Made by a program: the position numbers and the translations under genes
Assembly (NCBI GenBank): GCA_003298465.1
Contig: QNGA01000006.1
Coordinates: forward strand, 1-64,000
Origin: a halophilic archaeon
GTDB lineage: Archaea; Halobacteriota; Halobacteria; Halobacteriales; Haladaptataceae
Direction of reading: 5' to 3'
DNA: 64,000 bases
Notes under the pieces: model-generated
The model's database searches: none
What the model was told of the DNA's origin: nothing
What the model saw: the letters and a program-made list of their open reading frames with translations, nothing else
Part shown: positions 7,682 through 16,226 of the stretch, piece after piece
Position numbering within the stretch: position 1 is the first letter of the stretch
Layout: each line of letters starts with the position of its first letter

Positions 7682-8005
7682 CTACTCCGTCGTCTGTTTC
7701 CAACCTTCGAGGCCATTGTCCAGTGCCTTTGCGTCGTAGCCTTGTTCGCGAAGCATGGTTGCTGTCTCTCCTGACATGTGGCCGGCATCGCAGACAGTCA
7801 CGATTTCAGTTTCAGCTGGAAGCTCATCTAACAATTCCTGTGCTTCGTCGACATTACCGGAGAGCAGTACCTCACGAACAGGAAGATTCTCGCTGCCTTC
7901 GATATGCTCCTCCTCGTAGTCTTCGGGCGAGCGGATATCGACAATCCGAATATTGGCGTTGTTTTGAAGTCGCTCACGGAGTTCGTCGGGGCTAATTCCA
8001 GCCAT
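7682..8005 (-). CDS. Single-domain rhodanese
   Basis: A 107-residue rhodanese-like sulfurtransferase. It has the LRERL...IVDIRSPEDYEEEHIEGSENLP N-terminal pattern and an active-site loop starting VCDAGHMS with Cys72. Rhodaneses carry sulfane sulfur as a cysteine persulfide. Start at MAGIS, two codons after an alternative GTG. The gene is upstream of the HTH-10 regulator on the same strand and divergent (about 90 bp) from the rhodanese-MBL fusion, so all three likely act on the same sulfur species. Confidence 0.88.
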   Translation of the reverse strand: MAGISPDELRERLQNNANIRIVDIRSPEDYEEEHIEGSENLPVREVLLSGNVDEAQELLDELPAETEIVTVCDAGHMSGETATMLREQGYDAKALDNGLEGWKQTTE

Positions 8006-8061
8006 CACCACATACTATACGTAGGAGGTAATTAGAGATGGTGCCAGTTATAGCTGGCAGT

Positions 8062-8070
8062 GCTAATATG
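8062..8070 (+). promoter_or_regulatory. TATA-like box of the rhodanese-MBL gene
   Basis: GCTAATATG lies 26-34 bp before the ATG at 8096, the expected TATA spacing for a leaderless haloarchaeal transcript. Confidence 0.4.
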
Positions 8071-8095
8071 CTGATCCCGTGCTACTTCTTGGGTG

Positions 8096-9202
8096 ATGGC
8101 AGAACTCTCCCCAGAGAACCTTGGAGATCGACTGGAGGATGGTGATGACCAGCTTCTTGTTCTTGATATCCGGCACGAAGACGAGTTCGAGAGCTGGCAT
8201 ATCCCGGAGAGCGTGCATATCGATGTCTACGACACGCTGAAGGAATCACCTGAACAGGCGCAATCAGCGCTCACATCACTCCCACAAGACAAAGAAATCG
8301 TCACTGTCTGCGCAGCAGGAGAGGTTTCCGACACGGCAACGACCGTGCTCACAGACCTCGGATACGACGCAATGACCCTTGAAGATGGAATGCGGGGCTG
8401 GAGTCGCGTCCATTTCGCAGCAAACCTTCCGGTCACTACCCCTGATCAGCTAATTCAAGTGACACGACCAGGGACTGGGTGTCTCTCGTACGTCCTCATC
8501 GATAACGGGGAAGCAGTTATCGTCGACCCAAGTCAGTACACGCAGAACTATCTCGACCTAATTGCCGACCACGGGGCAACCTTAACAGCAGTTCTCGAAA
8601 CGCATGCACACGCCGATCACATCTCCGGCGCTCAGGAACTCGCTGTAAACCACGACGTCCCCCACTATCTCCATCCTGCCGATGCTGGTGAACTCACGCC
8701 GACCACCGCATTTGATGATGGCGAAGTGATCACCGTCGGATCAATTTCAATTGAAAGTTTGCACACGCCCGGTCACACAGAAGGGAGCATGACGTTCAAC
8801 GTAGAGGGGGAAGCTCTCCTGACTGGCGATACCCTCTTTCTCGAAAGCGTCGGCCGCCCCGACCTCGAGGGGGGCAGTGAGGGAGTCATCCGTGAGCGTG
8901 CACGGACGCTGTACGACAGTCTTCAACGACTCCTCAGCCAGTCTGATGAAGTCCAAGTACTTCCTGCTCACGATCCTGGTGCGCCCGAACCACCGACGAC
9001 CACCTCCCTTCACGAGGTCCGAGAACAGAACGAGATACTGGGATATGATCAGAAGGAGTTTGTCGAAGTGATTACTGCAAACATCCCCGAAACACCGCCT
9101 AACCATGAACAGATCAAACGCGTGAACGTCGGGAAAGAACACGTCGATGAGGAGAAGGCTCGCCAGCTCGAACTCGGGCCGAATCAGTGCGCAGCCAACT
9201 AA
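8096..9202 (+). CDS. Rhodanese-metallo-beta-lactamase fusion (persulfide dioxygenase type)
   Basis: A 368-residue two-domain protein. Residues 1-105 are a rhodanese with the active loop VCAAGEVS (Cys72). Residues 115-330 are a glyoxalase-II/ETHE1-like metallo-beta-lactamase: THAHADH (His170, His172, Asp174, His175), HTPGHTEGS, LTGDTLF and a final PAHDPGAPEP. ETHE1-type enzymes oxidise thiol persulfides to sulfite with iron; fusion to a rhodanese supports coupled persulfide transfer and oxidation. In most known fusions the rhodanese follows the MBL domain; here it comes first. It is 12 bp upstream of an MFS carrier gene. Confidence 0.88.
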   Translation: MAELSPENLGDRLEDGDDQLLVLDIRHEDEFESWHIPESVHIDVYDTLKESPEQAQSALTSLPQDKEIVTVCAAGEVSDTATTVLTDLGYDAMTLEDGMRGWSRVHFAANLPVTTPDQLIQVTRPGTGCLSYVLIDNGEAVIVDPSQYTQNYLDLIADHGATLTAVLETHAHADHISGAQELAVNHDVPHYLHPADAGELTPTTAFDDGEVITVGSISIESLHTPGHTEGSMTFNVEGEALLTGDTLFLESVGRPDLEGGSEGVIRERARTLYDSLQRLLSQSDEVQVLPAHDPGAPEPPTTTSLHEVREQNEILGYDQKEFVEVITANIPETPPNHEQIKRVNVGKEHVDEEKARQLELGPNQCAAN

Positions 9203-9214
9203 CGATTGAACGCC

Positions 9215-10516
9215 ATGGCAACGGACACCCCTCCCGAATACACGCAAGGTATCCGCGAGCATCTCTCACAGTTCTCACTTCACGTCCTGCTCGTCTTTGC
9301 AACAGGGCTGACAATCGGCTCCGAACGCGCGGTCGTGCCTATTCTTGGTCGCGACGTGCTCGGTGTCCAGTCCTTCTTCGTTATCGGATCGTTCGTCGTG
9401 TCGTTCGGCATCGTAAAATCCCTGATGAACCTCTATGCTGGAAAGTGGGGTGAGGAGTATGGTCGCAAGCCTGTGCTCGTCCTCGGGTGGGCAACTGCGC
9501 TCCCACTGCCATTTATTCTGATCTTCGCGCCCAACTGGTGGTGGATCACAGTCGGCAACATCCTCCTCGGACTCAATCAAGGTCTCACTTGGAGCATGGC
9601 GGTTAATGCGAAAATCGACCTAGCTGGGCCGGAGCAGCGTGGACTTGCAGTCGGCATCGACGAGGCATTCGGCTACACTGGCCTCGCAGTCGGAGCCTGG
9701 ATTACGGGCGTGATTGCGGCCCGGACGAGTCTTCGACCAGAGCCGTTTTACTTCCTTGCCGCCGTGGTCGTGCTGGCGTTTCTCATCTCGATTTTCCTCA
9801 TCAAAGAGACGGTCCAGTACGCGCAGGCAGAAGCCGACGATGACCACCATGATGCGAACCTCCCGTTCAATGAAGTACTCAAACGGGCGACCTACGGCGA
9901 TAGAACGCTGTTCGCGGCTGCACAGGCAGGTCATATCGAGAATTTCGTCGATACGCTGTTCTGGATCGGAGTTCCACTCTATCTCACGAGTCAGGGGTTA
10001 GGCGTCGCAGCTGTTGGCTTCATCGTCGGCGTCCATAGTGCGATGTATTTCCTTCAAATCGGGACTGGTGGACTTGCGGATAGAATCGGTCGGCGACCCC
10101 CGGTGATTGTGGGGATGTTCATCGCCGGTGCAGGTGTTCTGGGTATGGTATTCGTCGAAGGGTACCTTCTCTGGAGCGTGATGGCCGGGGGTGCTGGAAT
10201 CGGTATGGCGTTACTGTACCCGAATCTAATGACGGTCCCTGGAGACGCCTGCCATCCGTCGTGGCGTGCCTCGGGAATGGGCGTCTACCGGATGTGGCGG
10301 GACTCTGGCTACGCCGTCGGGGCGATCCTGATCGGGCTTGCAATGCAATTTGTGACCATCGAAGCCGCCTTCTACATGACGGGGATCTTGATGTTCCTCT
10401 CGGGAGCAGTTGTCTATGTGTGGATGGAGGAAACGCACCCAGATTTCGGAACGCACGAACCTCCAGCACCCGCTTCGGAACGCAGTGACACTGGCGGAAT
10501 ACATCCAGAGGATTGA
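9215..10516 (+). CDS. MFS transporter linked to sulfur genes
   Basis: A 433-residue major facilitator with twelve hydrophobic segments and an acidic central loop (AEADDDHHDANLP). The A-like motif GKWGEEYGRKP follows helix 2 and GLADRIGRRPP follows helix 8, typical for the family. The substrate is not clear. Start at MATDTPP, twelve bp after the rhodanese-MBL stop, so the two are almost surely co-transcribed and the carrier may move a sulfur compound such as sulfite or thiosulfate. That substrate is inference. Confidence 0.8.
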   Translation: MATDTPPEYTQGIREHLSQFSLHVLLVFATGLTIGSERAVVPILGRDVLGVQSFFVIGSFVVSFGIVKSLMNLYAGKWGEEYGRKPVLVLGWATALPLPFILIFAPNWWWITVGNILLGLNQGLTWSMAVNAKIDLAGPEQRGLAVGIDEAFGYTGLAVGAWITGVIAARTSLRPEPFYFLAAVVVLAFLISIFLIKETVQYAQAEADDDHHDANLPFNEVLKRATYGDRTLFAAAQAGHIENFVDTLFWIGVPLYLTSQGLGVAAVGFIVGVHSAMYFLQIGTGGLADRIGRRPPVIVGMFIAGAGVLGMVFVEGYLLWSVMAGGAGIGMALLYPNLMTVPGDACHPSWRASGMGVYRMWRDSGYAVGAILIGLAMQFVTIEAAFYMTGILMFLSGAVVYVWMEETHPDFGTHEPPAPASERSDTGGIHPED

Positions 10517-11213
10517 GTCCATTACCTCTCCTCGGCCAACCCTCACCCGTTCGCCGTCCTGCAAGCGAGTACAACGAATGCACGCTCATCTAGTGACTAA
10601 ACACACGGGCATAGCTACACCACTAACCTTCAACCTATGTGCGCAGAGAAACTAATCGATGGCTTCCATCACCGATTATGTAATGCCGTTTTCATTCACT
10701 GAGAAGGAACCAACAGTTCAATCAGGGGACTATGTCTTGCGATTTTTGTCCTTCTTCTATTTTGTGGACTTCGCTTACGTTACTTGATTTGCTCATTTTA
10801 CCCTATCTAGCCTGTGTCACTGAGAGACTCCCTCACATCTGACTGCTGTCTGACGAGCGTGCGACTGGTTTCGCTTGGAACAACTGTCCCACAATTCATT
10901 GTGGAGACAGTCACGCTCTCAGCACCGACGCCAAGAATCGTTCGTGGAGCTAAGAAACAGGGAATGCTTTCGGAAACACGAATCGGAAAGCAAGAATGGA
11001 CAGAAATACTGTCTCGATCTCCGTTCCCCACACCACTCTCGATGAAGAGACGAGTAACGTGCTGAAAAGGGTTTGAGAGGGAGATGCTCCTCTCACATCT
11101 CCACCGAGAATTCTTCTGACTCGGTGCGAGGATACCAGAGTTTCACTGTATCGGAAGCACTGGAAATAACCCAGTCGAGCCTATGAAGGGAGGTTCACGT
11201 ACGTCCATATGTG
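10517..11213. other. Intergenic, about 700 bp with no supported gene
   Basis: Short overlapping frames at 10814-11065 (+) and its antisense show no recognisable motif or acidic composition. I see no repeat or RNA gene. The stretch could be decayed coding sequence. Confidence 0.4.
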
Positions 11214-11411
11214 ATGCTAGACCAGACTCGACAGCCGGACTTACCGACGCTCGACCCAGGAATACCGCTGTTCGAAGAAGACGACCTCACGACCGGAATA
11301 GTGGACTTGTTCCAGACGACGCTGGCGTACTGGCAGTACGTGCTGACCGCTCGTCATCCAACACTTGCCTCGACATCGACCCAGGAGGTGACCGCCTATG
11401 GGACGGACTAA
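11214..11411 (+). CDS. Conserved small haloarchaeal protein upstream of PolB-associated gene
   Basis: A 65-residue protein of unknown function ending TLAYWQYVLTARHPTLAS. A related C-terminal half (TLTYWQRVLTARHPALSS) appears on the minus strand at 59968-60141, followed in both places by the same next gene, so the pair is an old unit. It overlaps the next gene by 14 bp (ATG at 11398). GTG at 11211 is an alternative start. Function unknown; the context is a B-family polymerase fragment. Confidence 0.55.
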   Translation: MLDQTRQPDLPTLDPGIPLFEEDDLTTGIVDLFQTTLAYWQYVLTARHPTLASTSTQEVTAYGTD

Positions 11412-11670
11412 TCTCACGTATCGTAAGTTAGTGCGGGCGATGGAGGACCGATGGGCTGACTATCGGCGTGCGCTCCGTCAGGATGATCAAGCAGCGTTCG
11501 ACCGGCTGTTCGAACACGCCCGCGGGTACGCCGACGCCGGGGGGATGCAGAACCACCAAACAGTCGAAGTTGACGTCTTCATGTCGATCATGCTGGCGCA
11601 TCAGCGACAGCTCGACGATCTTGAGGAGCGCCTCGACGCTCTGGAAGACGATCTCAACGCCGGCGAGTGA
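11398..11670 (+). CDS. Conserved haloarchaeal protein of unknown function (polymerase-associated)
   Basis: A 90-residue, charged, helical protein: MGRTNPTYR-type start, RALRQDDQAAFDRLFEHARGY in the middle and a C-terminal coiled-coil HQRQLDDLEERLDALEDDL. I recognise it as a common haloarchaeal family (perhaps listed as DUF8156; not certain) that often precedes B-family DNA polymerase genes. Its stop is four bases before the start of the polymerase fragment. A close paralogue with an altered tail is at 59628-59981. A role with the polymerase is inferred from position only. Confidence 0.75.
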   Translation: MGRTNLTYRKLVRAMEDRWADYRRALRQDDQAAFDRLFEHARGYADAGGMQNHQTVEVDVFMSIMLAHQRQLDDLEERLDALEDDLNAGE

Positions 11671-11674
11671 ATGG

Positions 11675-12305
11675 ATGGTGTACACGATCGACTATCGCGA
11701 TGGCGATGTCCTCCGATGGTCGCTCACCGAGGACGGCGCTGAATACACGGTCGACGACTCCTATACACCATCGCTGTGTCTCCGCTCATGGAGAGGGGTT
11801 GATCCCCACGATTCAGCCTGCAGTCAGCGATCATCCTGCCGTCGAGTGGACAGAAGTCGTCGACGAGCAGATCTCGTTCGGCCACGACCTTGAACCCGTT
11901 CTCAAAATCAATGTTGTCGACCTCGATGCGGTCACGACAATTGCCCGGATTGTTCATCAGTGGGCTGATCCGGCCACGTATCGCTGCTACAACGTCGACT
12001 TCTCCCAGGAATTTCGCTACTGCCTCGAAACTGGTCTTAACCCAGTTCCTGAGCGCGAACTGGAGTACTTAGAGCTGTCCGTGCCAGAGTCGGAGCTCGC
12101 CAGCGACACCATCACCGAGTGTACGATCGACGACCATGTTTCGGGAAGCGGTAGGGCAGTGCTCGAAACAATTCGCGCTCAGCTTGAGCGTACTGATCCG
12201 GATGTGCTCATGCTGAACACGAGTGACGTCGTCCCTGTGCTGTACCAACAGGCAGAGCGCTGCGACATGGAGTTCGAACTCGGACGGCTCGGGCTATTTC
12301 TATAG
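11675..12305 (+). pseudogene. B-family DNA polymerase, truncated and frameshifted N-terminal fragment
   Basis: From the ATG at 11675 the sequence reads MVYTIDYRDGDVLRWSLTED, the usual start of haloarchaeal PolB2-type polymerases. After DSYTPSL a small indel near 11780 moves the frame, and the match continues as VSAHGEGLIPTIQPAVSD through CYNVDFSQEFRYCLETGL and ERTDPDVLMLNTSDVVPVL up to LGRLGLFL and a stop. Only about 200 residues of an expected 700 remain; the exonuclease and polymerase catalytic parts are missing. It is therefore non-functional. It lies behind the same two small genes that usually precede such polymerases. Confidence 0.8.
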
Positions 12306-12386
12306 CGATACGTGACACTCTACTGGATGAAGGCGGTGGAATCCGCGTGAATCGGTGGACTCAAGGTGGTGTTAGTGGAATGAAAG

Positions 12387-12788
12387 GTGGAGCGAGACGT
12401 CGACGAACAGAACGGCTCATACACAGTCACGATTCCGAAACGCGAAGTCGAAAAGGGTGACGTTGACGACGATGGTGTGTATCGCGTCGCGTTACTCAGG
12501 TCGAATGCACCAGCAGACTACAGTGACCAAGACACACACGAATCACAGCCAGCGACTGACGACGACTCTAGGCCACCGGTCGATGTTGGTGACCGGCGGC
12601 GTGTCGAAATCGAAGATATCGGCGAGCAAGGCGACGGTATTGCACGGGTCGAGCATGGCTACGTGATTATCGTCCCTGAGACCGAGCACGGCGATCACGT
12701 CACTGTCGAAATCACCGGAGTCAAACCGAACGTGGCGTTCAGCGAGGTTGTCGAACAGACCGTCGAAGAACAAGCAGCCGTCGAGTAA
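12387..12788 (+). CDS. TRAM-domain protein
   Basis: A 133-residue acidic protein starting at GTG. The C-terminal 65 residues form a TRAM domain: VEIEDIGEQGDGIARVEHGYVIIVPE, a five-stranded beta barrel that binds RNA. The N-terminal segment (GSYTVTIPKREVEKGDV) resembles an AbrB-like swapped-hairpin beginning, and an acidic low-complexity linker joins the two. Haloarchaeal TRAM proteins act as RNA chaperones, similar to cold-shock proteins. No operon partner is evident. Confidence 0.8.
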   Translation: MERDVDEQNGSYTVTIPKREVEKGDVDDDGVYRVALLRSNAPADYSDQDTHESQPATDDDSRPPVDVGDRRRVEIEDIGEQGDGIARVEHGYVIIVPETEHGDHVTVEITGVKPNVAFSEVVEQTVEEQAAVE

Positions 12789-12799
12789 GCTTCCCCATC

Positions 12800-13048
12800 C
12801 TACTCGTTCGCTTGTGCTCGCTCGGTGAGCCGGAGCAGGCCATCGACTTCGTAGAGATGGCCGCGAAGCAGGAGACGTTCGAGAACATCGTCAGCGGCCG
12901 GCTGACTCAGGTCTTCTTCCTCGGCGAGAATCGTATAGGCGCAGTCATAGCTGAAACTCTCGTTTGCAGGGACCGCCGCAGAAAGCGCGTCGAGGGCGTC
13001 CTGGGCGAGCGGGGGAAGCCGCGGAGCCTCTGTGCTATGAGATGCCAT
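12800..13048 (-). CDS. Small winged-helix-like protein, unknown
   Basis: An 82-residue acidic protein beginning MASHSTEAPRLPPL. Its C-terminal half (DVLERLLLRGHLYEVDGLLRLTE) looks like the last helix and wing of a small winged helix. The related relic at 36623-36772 keeps only this part (IEQLLLKGYLYEVDDKLRL). The ATG at 13048 was chosen over longer options because upstream codons show no protein-like composition. Function unknown. Confidence 0.6.
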   Translation of the reverse strand: MASHSTEAPRLPPLAQDALDALSAAVPANESFSYDCAYTILAEEEDLSQPAADDVLERLLLRGHLYEVDGLLRLTERAQANE

Positions 13049-13179
13049 GGATGCGAAGAGATTCGACCAGTAACTAAATAAAATCTTGGGGTGATCTGAT
13101 ATTTGGCGGAAACCGTGGTTAGTAGAGTATACTAACCAGTGGTAGCGATTCGTACAAAGTCGGTGTGTCACAGCCTCAA

Positions 13180-13262
13180 CCGGAATCTGGACCACGCGAA
13201 CTACCCCACTCGCTCCCTTCGGTCGCTCCTTGAGAACGGGGCTTAGCGCCTGCATACAGCTA
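13180..13262 (-). repeat. MITE-like relic carrying both ends of the 55.4-kb tnpB element
   Basis: On the minus strand this short stretch contains TGCAGGCGCTAAGCCCC and CTCAAGGAGC, matching the left end of the tnpB element at 55398-55425, and then GAGTGGGGTAGTTC, matching that element's right end at 56936-56950. The coding region between is absent. This is the structure of a non-autonomous derivative or an internal-deletion scar. Confidence 0.6.
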
Positions 13263-13335
13263 AACGGAATTCAGTCCCGACGTTGGCAGAGTACATTGTT
13301 GGACAAGGGCGTCGCCGGTTGGACCGCGGTTCATC

Positions 13336-14805
13336 TCAGTTCGCCGTTTGGTTGTACAGTTCCCTATCAGTAAGAAATCTGTTGACCGCACGACCGAAGT
13401 CGATGACTGACCGTCGGGCGAGGTCGTCTTGTAGCAGATACAGCGTAAGGTACGTCACGATACTGAGCGTACCGGCTATCGCCCGAAATTTGAGTGTGTT
13501 TGGCAGGACGTGGGTGAGTCCGGCCAGGGCGACGGCCATCCCTGCTGCGCTTCGGAACTGCGCGCGAAGCGGGTCCGGAAAGAGGGGGACGACCGTGTCG
13601 TTCTGTCGGAGTGCTCGATGGAGGAGGAGACAGCGCAGCAACTCTGCGATGATCGTCGCAACGAGTACGCCGCTGGCACCCATCGCGTGGACGCCAACGA
13701 CACCGAGAACGACGTTCACAGCGACGGTAATCGATGAAATTCGGAAGACAGTGTCTGGATTCCCCATCCCCTTTACCGCGCTATCCAGTGGTTCCCGTTG
13801 CGTCTGGATGATGCGATAGATGGCGATGCCGAAGAGGAAGGGGACGGCAGCGAGGTAGTCAGCGCCGTACACCGTCGCAACGACGGTATCACCGAGGAAG
13901 ACAGTGATGACGAATATCGGAATAGCAAGGACGCTCGTGTACGAGATGGTGGTCGTGACCGTATCACGGATAGAGCGGCCGCGGCTAGTGAGGTTGCTGG
14001 TGCGACTGATGAGCCCGTCCATCACTACGCCTGAAATCAGCGTGGCAAGACCAGTAAGTGAGAGCGCGACCTCGTAGTAGCCGACCGCCCCTGTGAGGCC
14101 GATCCATCCGAGGAAGAAAATGTCGAACCGGGTGTAGGCCTTCCCGACGACGTTTGATGGAACGTTGAATTTCGCGTAGTTCCAGACGTGTATCACTGTG
14201 TCCCATGTCGGGATGGATGGTCGAACGCCCAGGAAATACAGGATAATCGGGAGGCACAGGAGCGTTGCGACGGTGAACCCAGCGGTCATTCCAGTTACGC
14301 CGAACCCGAGCAGTACGAGGATGGATTGGAGCAGGGTCTTTGCTATTTCCCGCACGAGGTCAATCCAGTTCGTGATGCCGAACTTTCCCTTGCCCGCGAG
14401 TAAGAATTGGAGAGGAATGAACAGTGACAGCCCGACGAAGAGAGCGATTGCCAGCGGTGCGGCATTCGGGATGCCGGTGTACGCTGCTAGGTGTTGCTGT
14501 CCAACAGTCGCGAAGATGGCGGCGATGAAGCCGCTGACAATCGATATGCCAAGCCCAAGTCCGAGTAATTCCTCGTTCGACGTATCGGTCTCTGCGAGAC
14601 GTTTTTGGCACGCACCGCCGAACCCGTGTGGAACCCGGTTAGCAAACTGGACGACGGAAAGGAGGAGAAAGAATCCGCCAAATGATTGTGGTCCAAGTTC
14701 GCGAGCGAAGTAAGCCGTGGCGATAAACCCGAAGATGAACATTGCCAGCTTTGCGGAGACTCCTTTGAGTGTTTCCAAACCGAACGACGTACTATTATCT
14801 GCCAT
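13336..14805 (-). CDS. Polysaccharide flippase (Wzx/MATE-like)
   Basis: A 489-residue membrane protein with 12-14 helices, starting MADNSTSFGLETLKG. The N-terminal pattern with ATAYFARELGPQSFGGFFLL is typical of the polysaccharide biosynthesis/flippase family (PST/Wzx, MOP superfamily), which moves lipid-linked glycans across the membrane. In haloarchaea such genes usually sit in glycosylation clusters; here no glycosyltransferase is adjacent, so the gene looks like an isolated arrival. The helix ladder is intact with no frameshift. Confidence 0.85.
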   Translation of the reverse strand: MADNSTSFGLETLKGVSAKLAMFIFGFIATAYFARELGPQSFGGFFLLLSVVQFANRVPHGFGGACQKRLAETDTSNEELLGLGLGISIVSGFIAAIFATVGQQHLAAYTGIPNAAPLAIALFVGLSLFIPLQFLLAGKGKFGITNWIDLVREIAKTLLQSILVLLGFGVTGMTAGFTVATLLCLPIILYFLGVRPSIPTWDTVIHVWNYAKFNVPSNVVGKAYTRFDIFFLGWIGLTGAVGYYEVALSLTGLATLISGVVMDGLISRTSNLTSRGRSIRDTVTTTISYTSVLAIPIFVITVFLGDTVVATVYGADYLAAVPFLFGIAIYRIIQTQREPLDSAVKGMGNPDTVFRISSITVAVNVVLGVVGVHAMGASGVLVATIIAELLRCLLLHRALRQNDTVVPLFPDPLRAQFRSAAGMAVALAGLTHVLPNTLKFRAIAGTLSIVTYLTLYLLQDDLARRSVIDFGRAVNRFLTDRELYNQTAN

Positions 14806-14973
14806 TATTGGATACTTTGTTGCGAATAGTGGCTGATTGCCGATTATCAAGCGCCACCTTAGTGTTCTCAATGCAGGAACTCTCCATTGAAAGCCTTCTG
14901 TTCACCGTCAGATTCGTCATGCGACATCACAGCACAGATGAGCGTTACACTAGGAAAACGTGATTCATACGAT

Positions 14974-15234
14974 ATGCTATCATACATATGTGCTCCACTG
15001 GTGAATCATCCGGACGTCGTCGCGTTCCACCGCGATCACTGCATCGACCGGAACACTGTGCTGTACTGGAAACTTGATTGGGTCGCCACCAACGAGCAGA
15101 CGATTGCCGTTGCCGAGGAGTCCTTCCAGGTCCAAGTGACGATTCTATTAGCCGATGCAGAACTTCGCGTCACGCTCGATGAATCTCTCTATCGTGGACA
15201 TCGAACCAACCCACGATTCACCTCGGGGATGTGA
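14974..15234 (+). CDS. Conserved haloarchaeal protein of unknown function
   Basis: An 86-residue protein with a likely beta-rich core: NTVLYWKLDWVATNEQTIAVAEESFQVQVTILLADAELRVTLDE. I chose the ATG at 14974, 29 codons into the open frame, because the upstream residues lack protein-like character. I recognise the pattern from other haloarchaeal genomes but not a function. It is followed directly by a tnpB-element right-end hairpin. Confidence 0.5.
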   Translation: MLSYICAPLVNHPDVVAFHRDHCIDRNTVLYWKLDWVATNEQTIAVAEESFQVQVTILLADAELRVTLDESLYRGHRTNPRFTSGM

Positions 15235-15240
15235 CATCCT

Positions 15241-15260
15241 CCCCGTCGTGAACGACGGGG
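15241..15260. repeat. tnpB-element right-end hairpin
   Basis: A perfect ten-base-arm palindrome, CCCCGTCGTG followed by its complement, next to the stop of a tnpB relic. Comparable hairpins end the intact tnpB element at 49850-51212. Confidence 0.6.
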
Positions 15261-15293
15261 CTTCCCGTACCGCAGGGTGGGATATTTGCCGGT

Positions 15294-15497
15294 CTACGAC
15301 ATGACCTGTTCTCGCGGTGCGAAGCATCCGCTCTCGCGGTCGAACAGGTATGTCGATGGCTGTGCCACACAGCCGTTACTCCTATCCTCGCCGTGAGGAC
15401 TCGGGGTTATCTTCTGCCGCATGTTCTCCGCTCCATTACAATCCGTGTTTCCGACTAACCCACACGACAAGCAGACAGATAGCACCAGCTCCGGCAC
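15294..15497 (-). pseudogene. TnpB, C-terminal relic
   Basis: The last 60-odd residues of an IS1341-type TnpB. The frame keeps CLSCGLVGNTDCNGAENMRQ, which covers the second half of the zinc finger and the RuvC-III Asp-x-Asn-Gly-Ala region, then the tail DRSNGCVAQPSTYLFDR and a stop. The N-terminal and RuvC I-II parts are gone. The retained portion is where the omega RNA overlaps the gene. Confidence 0.8.
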
Positions 15498-15558
15498 GTG
15501 ATAGTGTGTAAGAATAGAGTTGTAATTCGGCGCTGTGAGCGACGGGTGAACGTCGCTA

Positions 15559-15765
15559 TTACTGACGGACGAGGTTCGTCGCGCGGGGTCCCTTCGGGGA
15601 TGATTCGATGTCGAACTCGACTTCCTGCCCTTCTTCGAGGTCGGGGCCGCCGACGTCCTCCATGTGGAAGAACACGTCTTCGTCGTCGTCTACGTCGTCG
15701 CTGTCAGTCGAAATGAAACCGTAACCGCCTGTGTCGTTGAAGAAGTCAACCTTACCGTTTGCCAT
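15559..15765 (-). CDS. cspA: Cold-shock protein (CspA family)
   Basis: A 68-residue cold-shock-domain protein. It begins MANGKVDFFNDTGGYGFIST, the first two strands with the RNP1-type aromatic surface; a DDDED acidic loop and VFFHMEDV (RNP2) follow, ending with KGPRATNLVRQ. It binds single-stranded nucleic acid and acts as an RNA chaperone. The extra acidic loop is a haloarchaeal adaptation. The gene is monocistronic. Full length and intact. Confidence 0.95.
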   Translation of the reverse strand: MANGKVDFFNDTGGYGFISTDSDDVDDDEDVFFHMEDVGGPDLEEGQEVEFDIESSPKGPRATNLVRQ

Positions 15766-15956
15766 TACAAATAACCATAGTCGCGCGTTGGCGATAACAC
15801 TTCCGAAGTCACGGTACCACGTCCCCCGTCGAGAGGAATTGGAACCGCCGGTCAGGAGCGGGTACCATCTACAGAAGATACTCGGACCATAGCGACTCGG
15901 ATAATTCTCGGAGGCAGGTATTTATGTGGTGGTCACATGGGGCTATAGGCATCGTC

Positions 15957-16226
15957 ATGAAACCGTGCTCCAACTGTCAGGCAGTCATCGACGAGTACAT
16001 TCTCGATAACCAACTCGAACCCCTGCGCGACCTCACAGTTGACGATTTTAACGTCTGCGCGGACTGCGCGACCATCGTTACGGATGCGTGCGTGAAGTGC
16101 GGCGGCGCGGTGTACGTCCCCCGAGGCAAATCAGTCACCCCTGACTATTGTCCAGCGTGTCGATCGGACCTCATCGACCACACGGGTCACGACCCCGGCT
16201 GGAATCGTGACTCCGTGTCCCCCTGA
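15957..16226 (+). CDS. Conserved haloarchaeal zinc-ribbon protein
   Basis: An 89-residue protein starting MKPCSNCQAVIDEYILDN. Four pairs of cysteines (CSNC, CADC, CVKC, CPAC) give two likely zinc sites. The family is common in haloarchaea and has no known function; the C-terminal tail (HDPGWNRDSVSP) varies. It is read from the ATG at 15957 because the preceding eleven codons encode no conserved sequence. No operon partner. Confidence 0.75.
   Translation: MKPCSNCQAVIDEYILDNQLEPLRDLTVDDFNVCADCATIVTDACVKCGGAVYVPRGKSVTPDYCPACRSDLIDHTGHDPGWNRDSVSP

Noticed and set aside
10814..11065. 83-codon frame as a gene
   Set aside because: No acidic bias, no motif, and an equally long antisense frame; unsupported.
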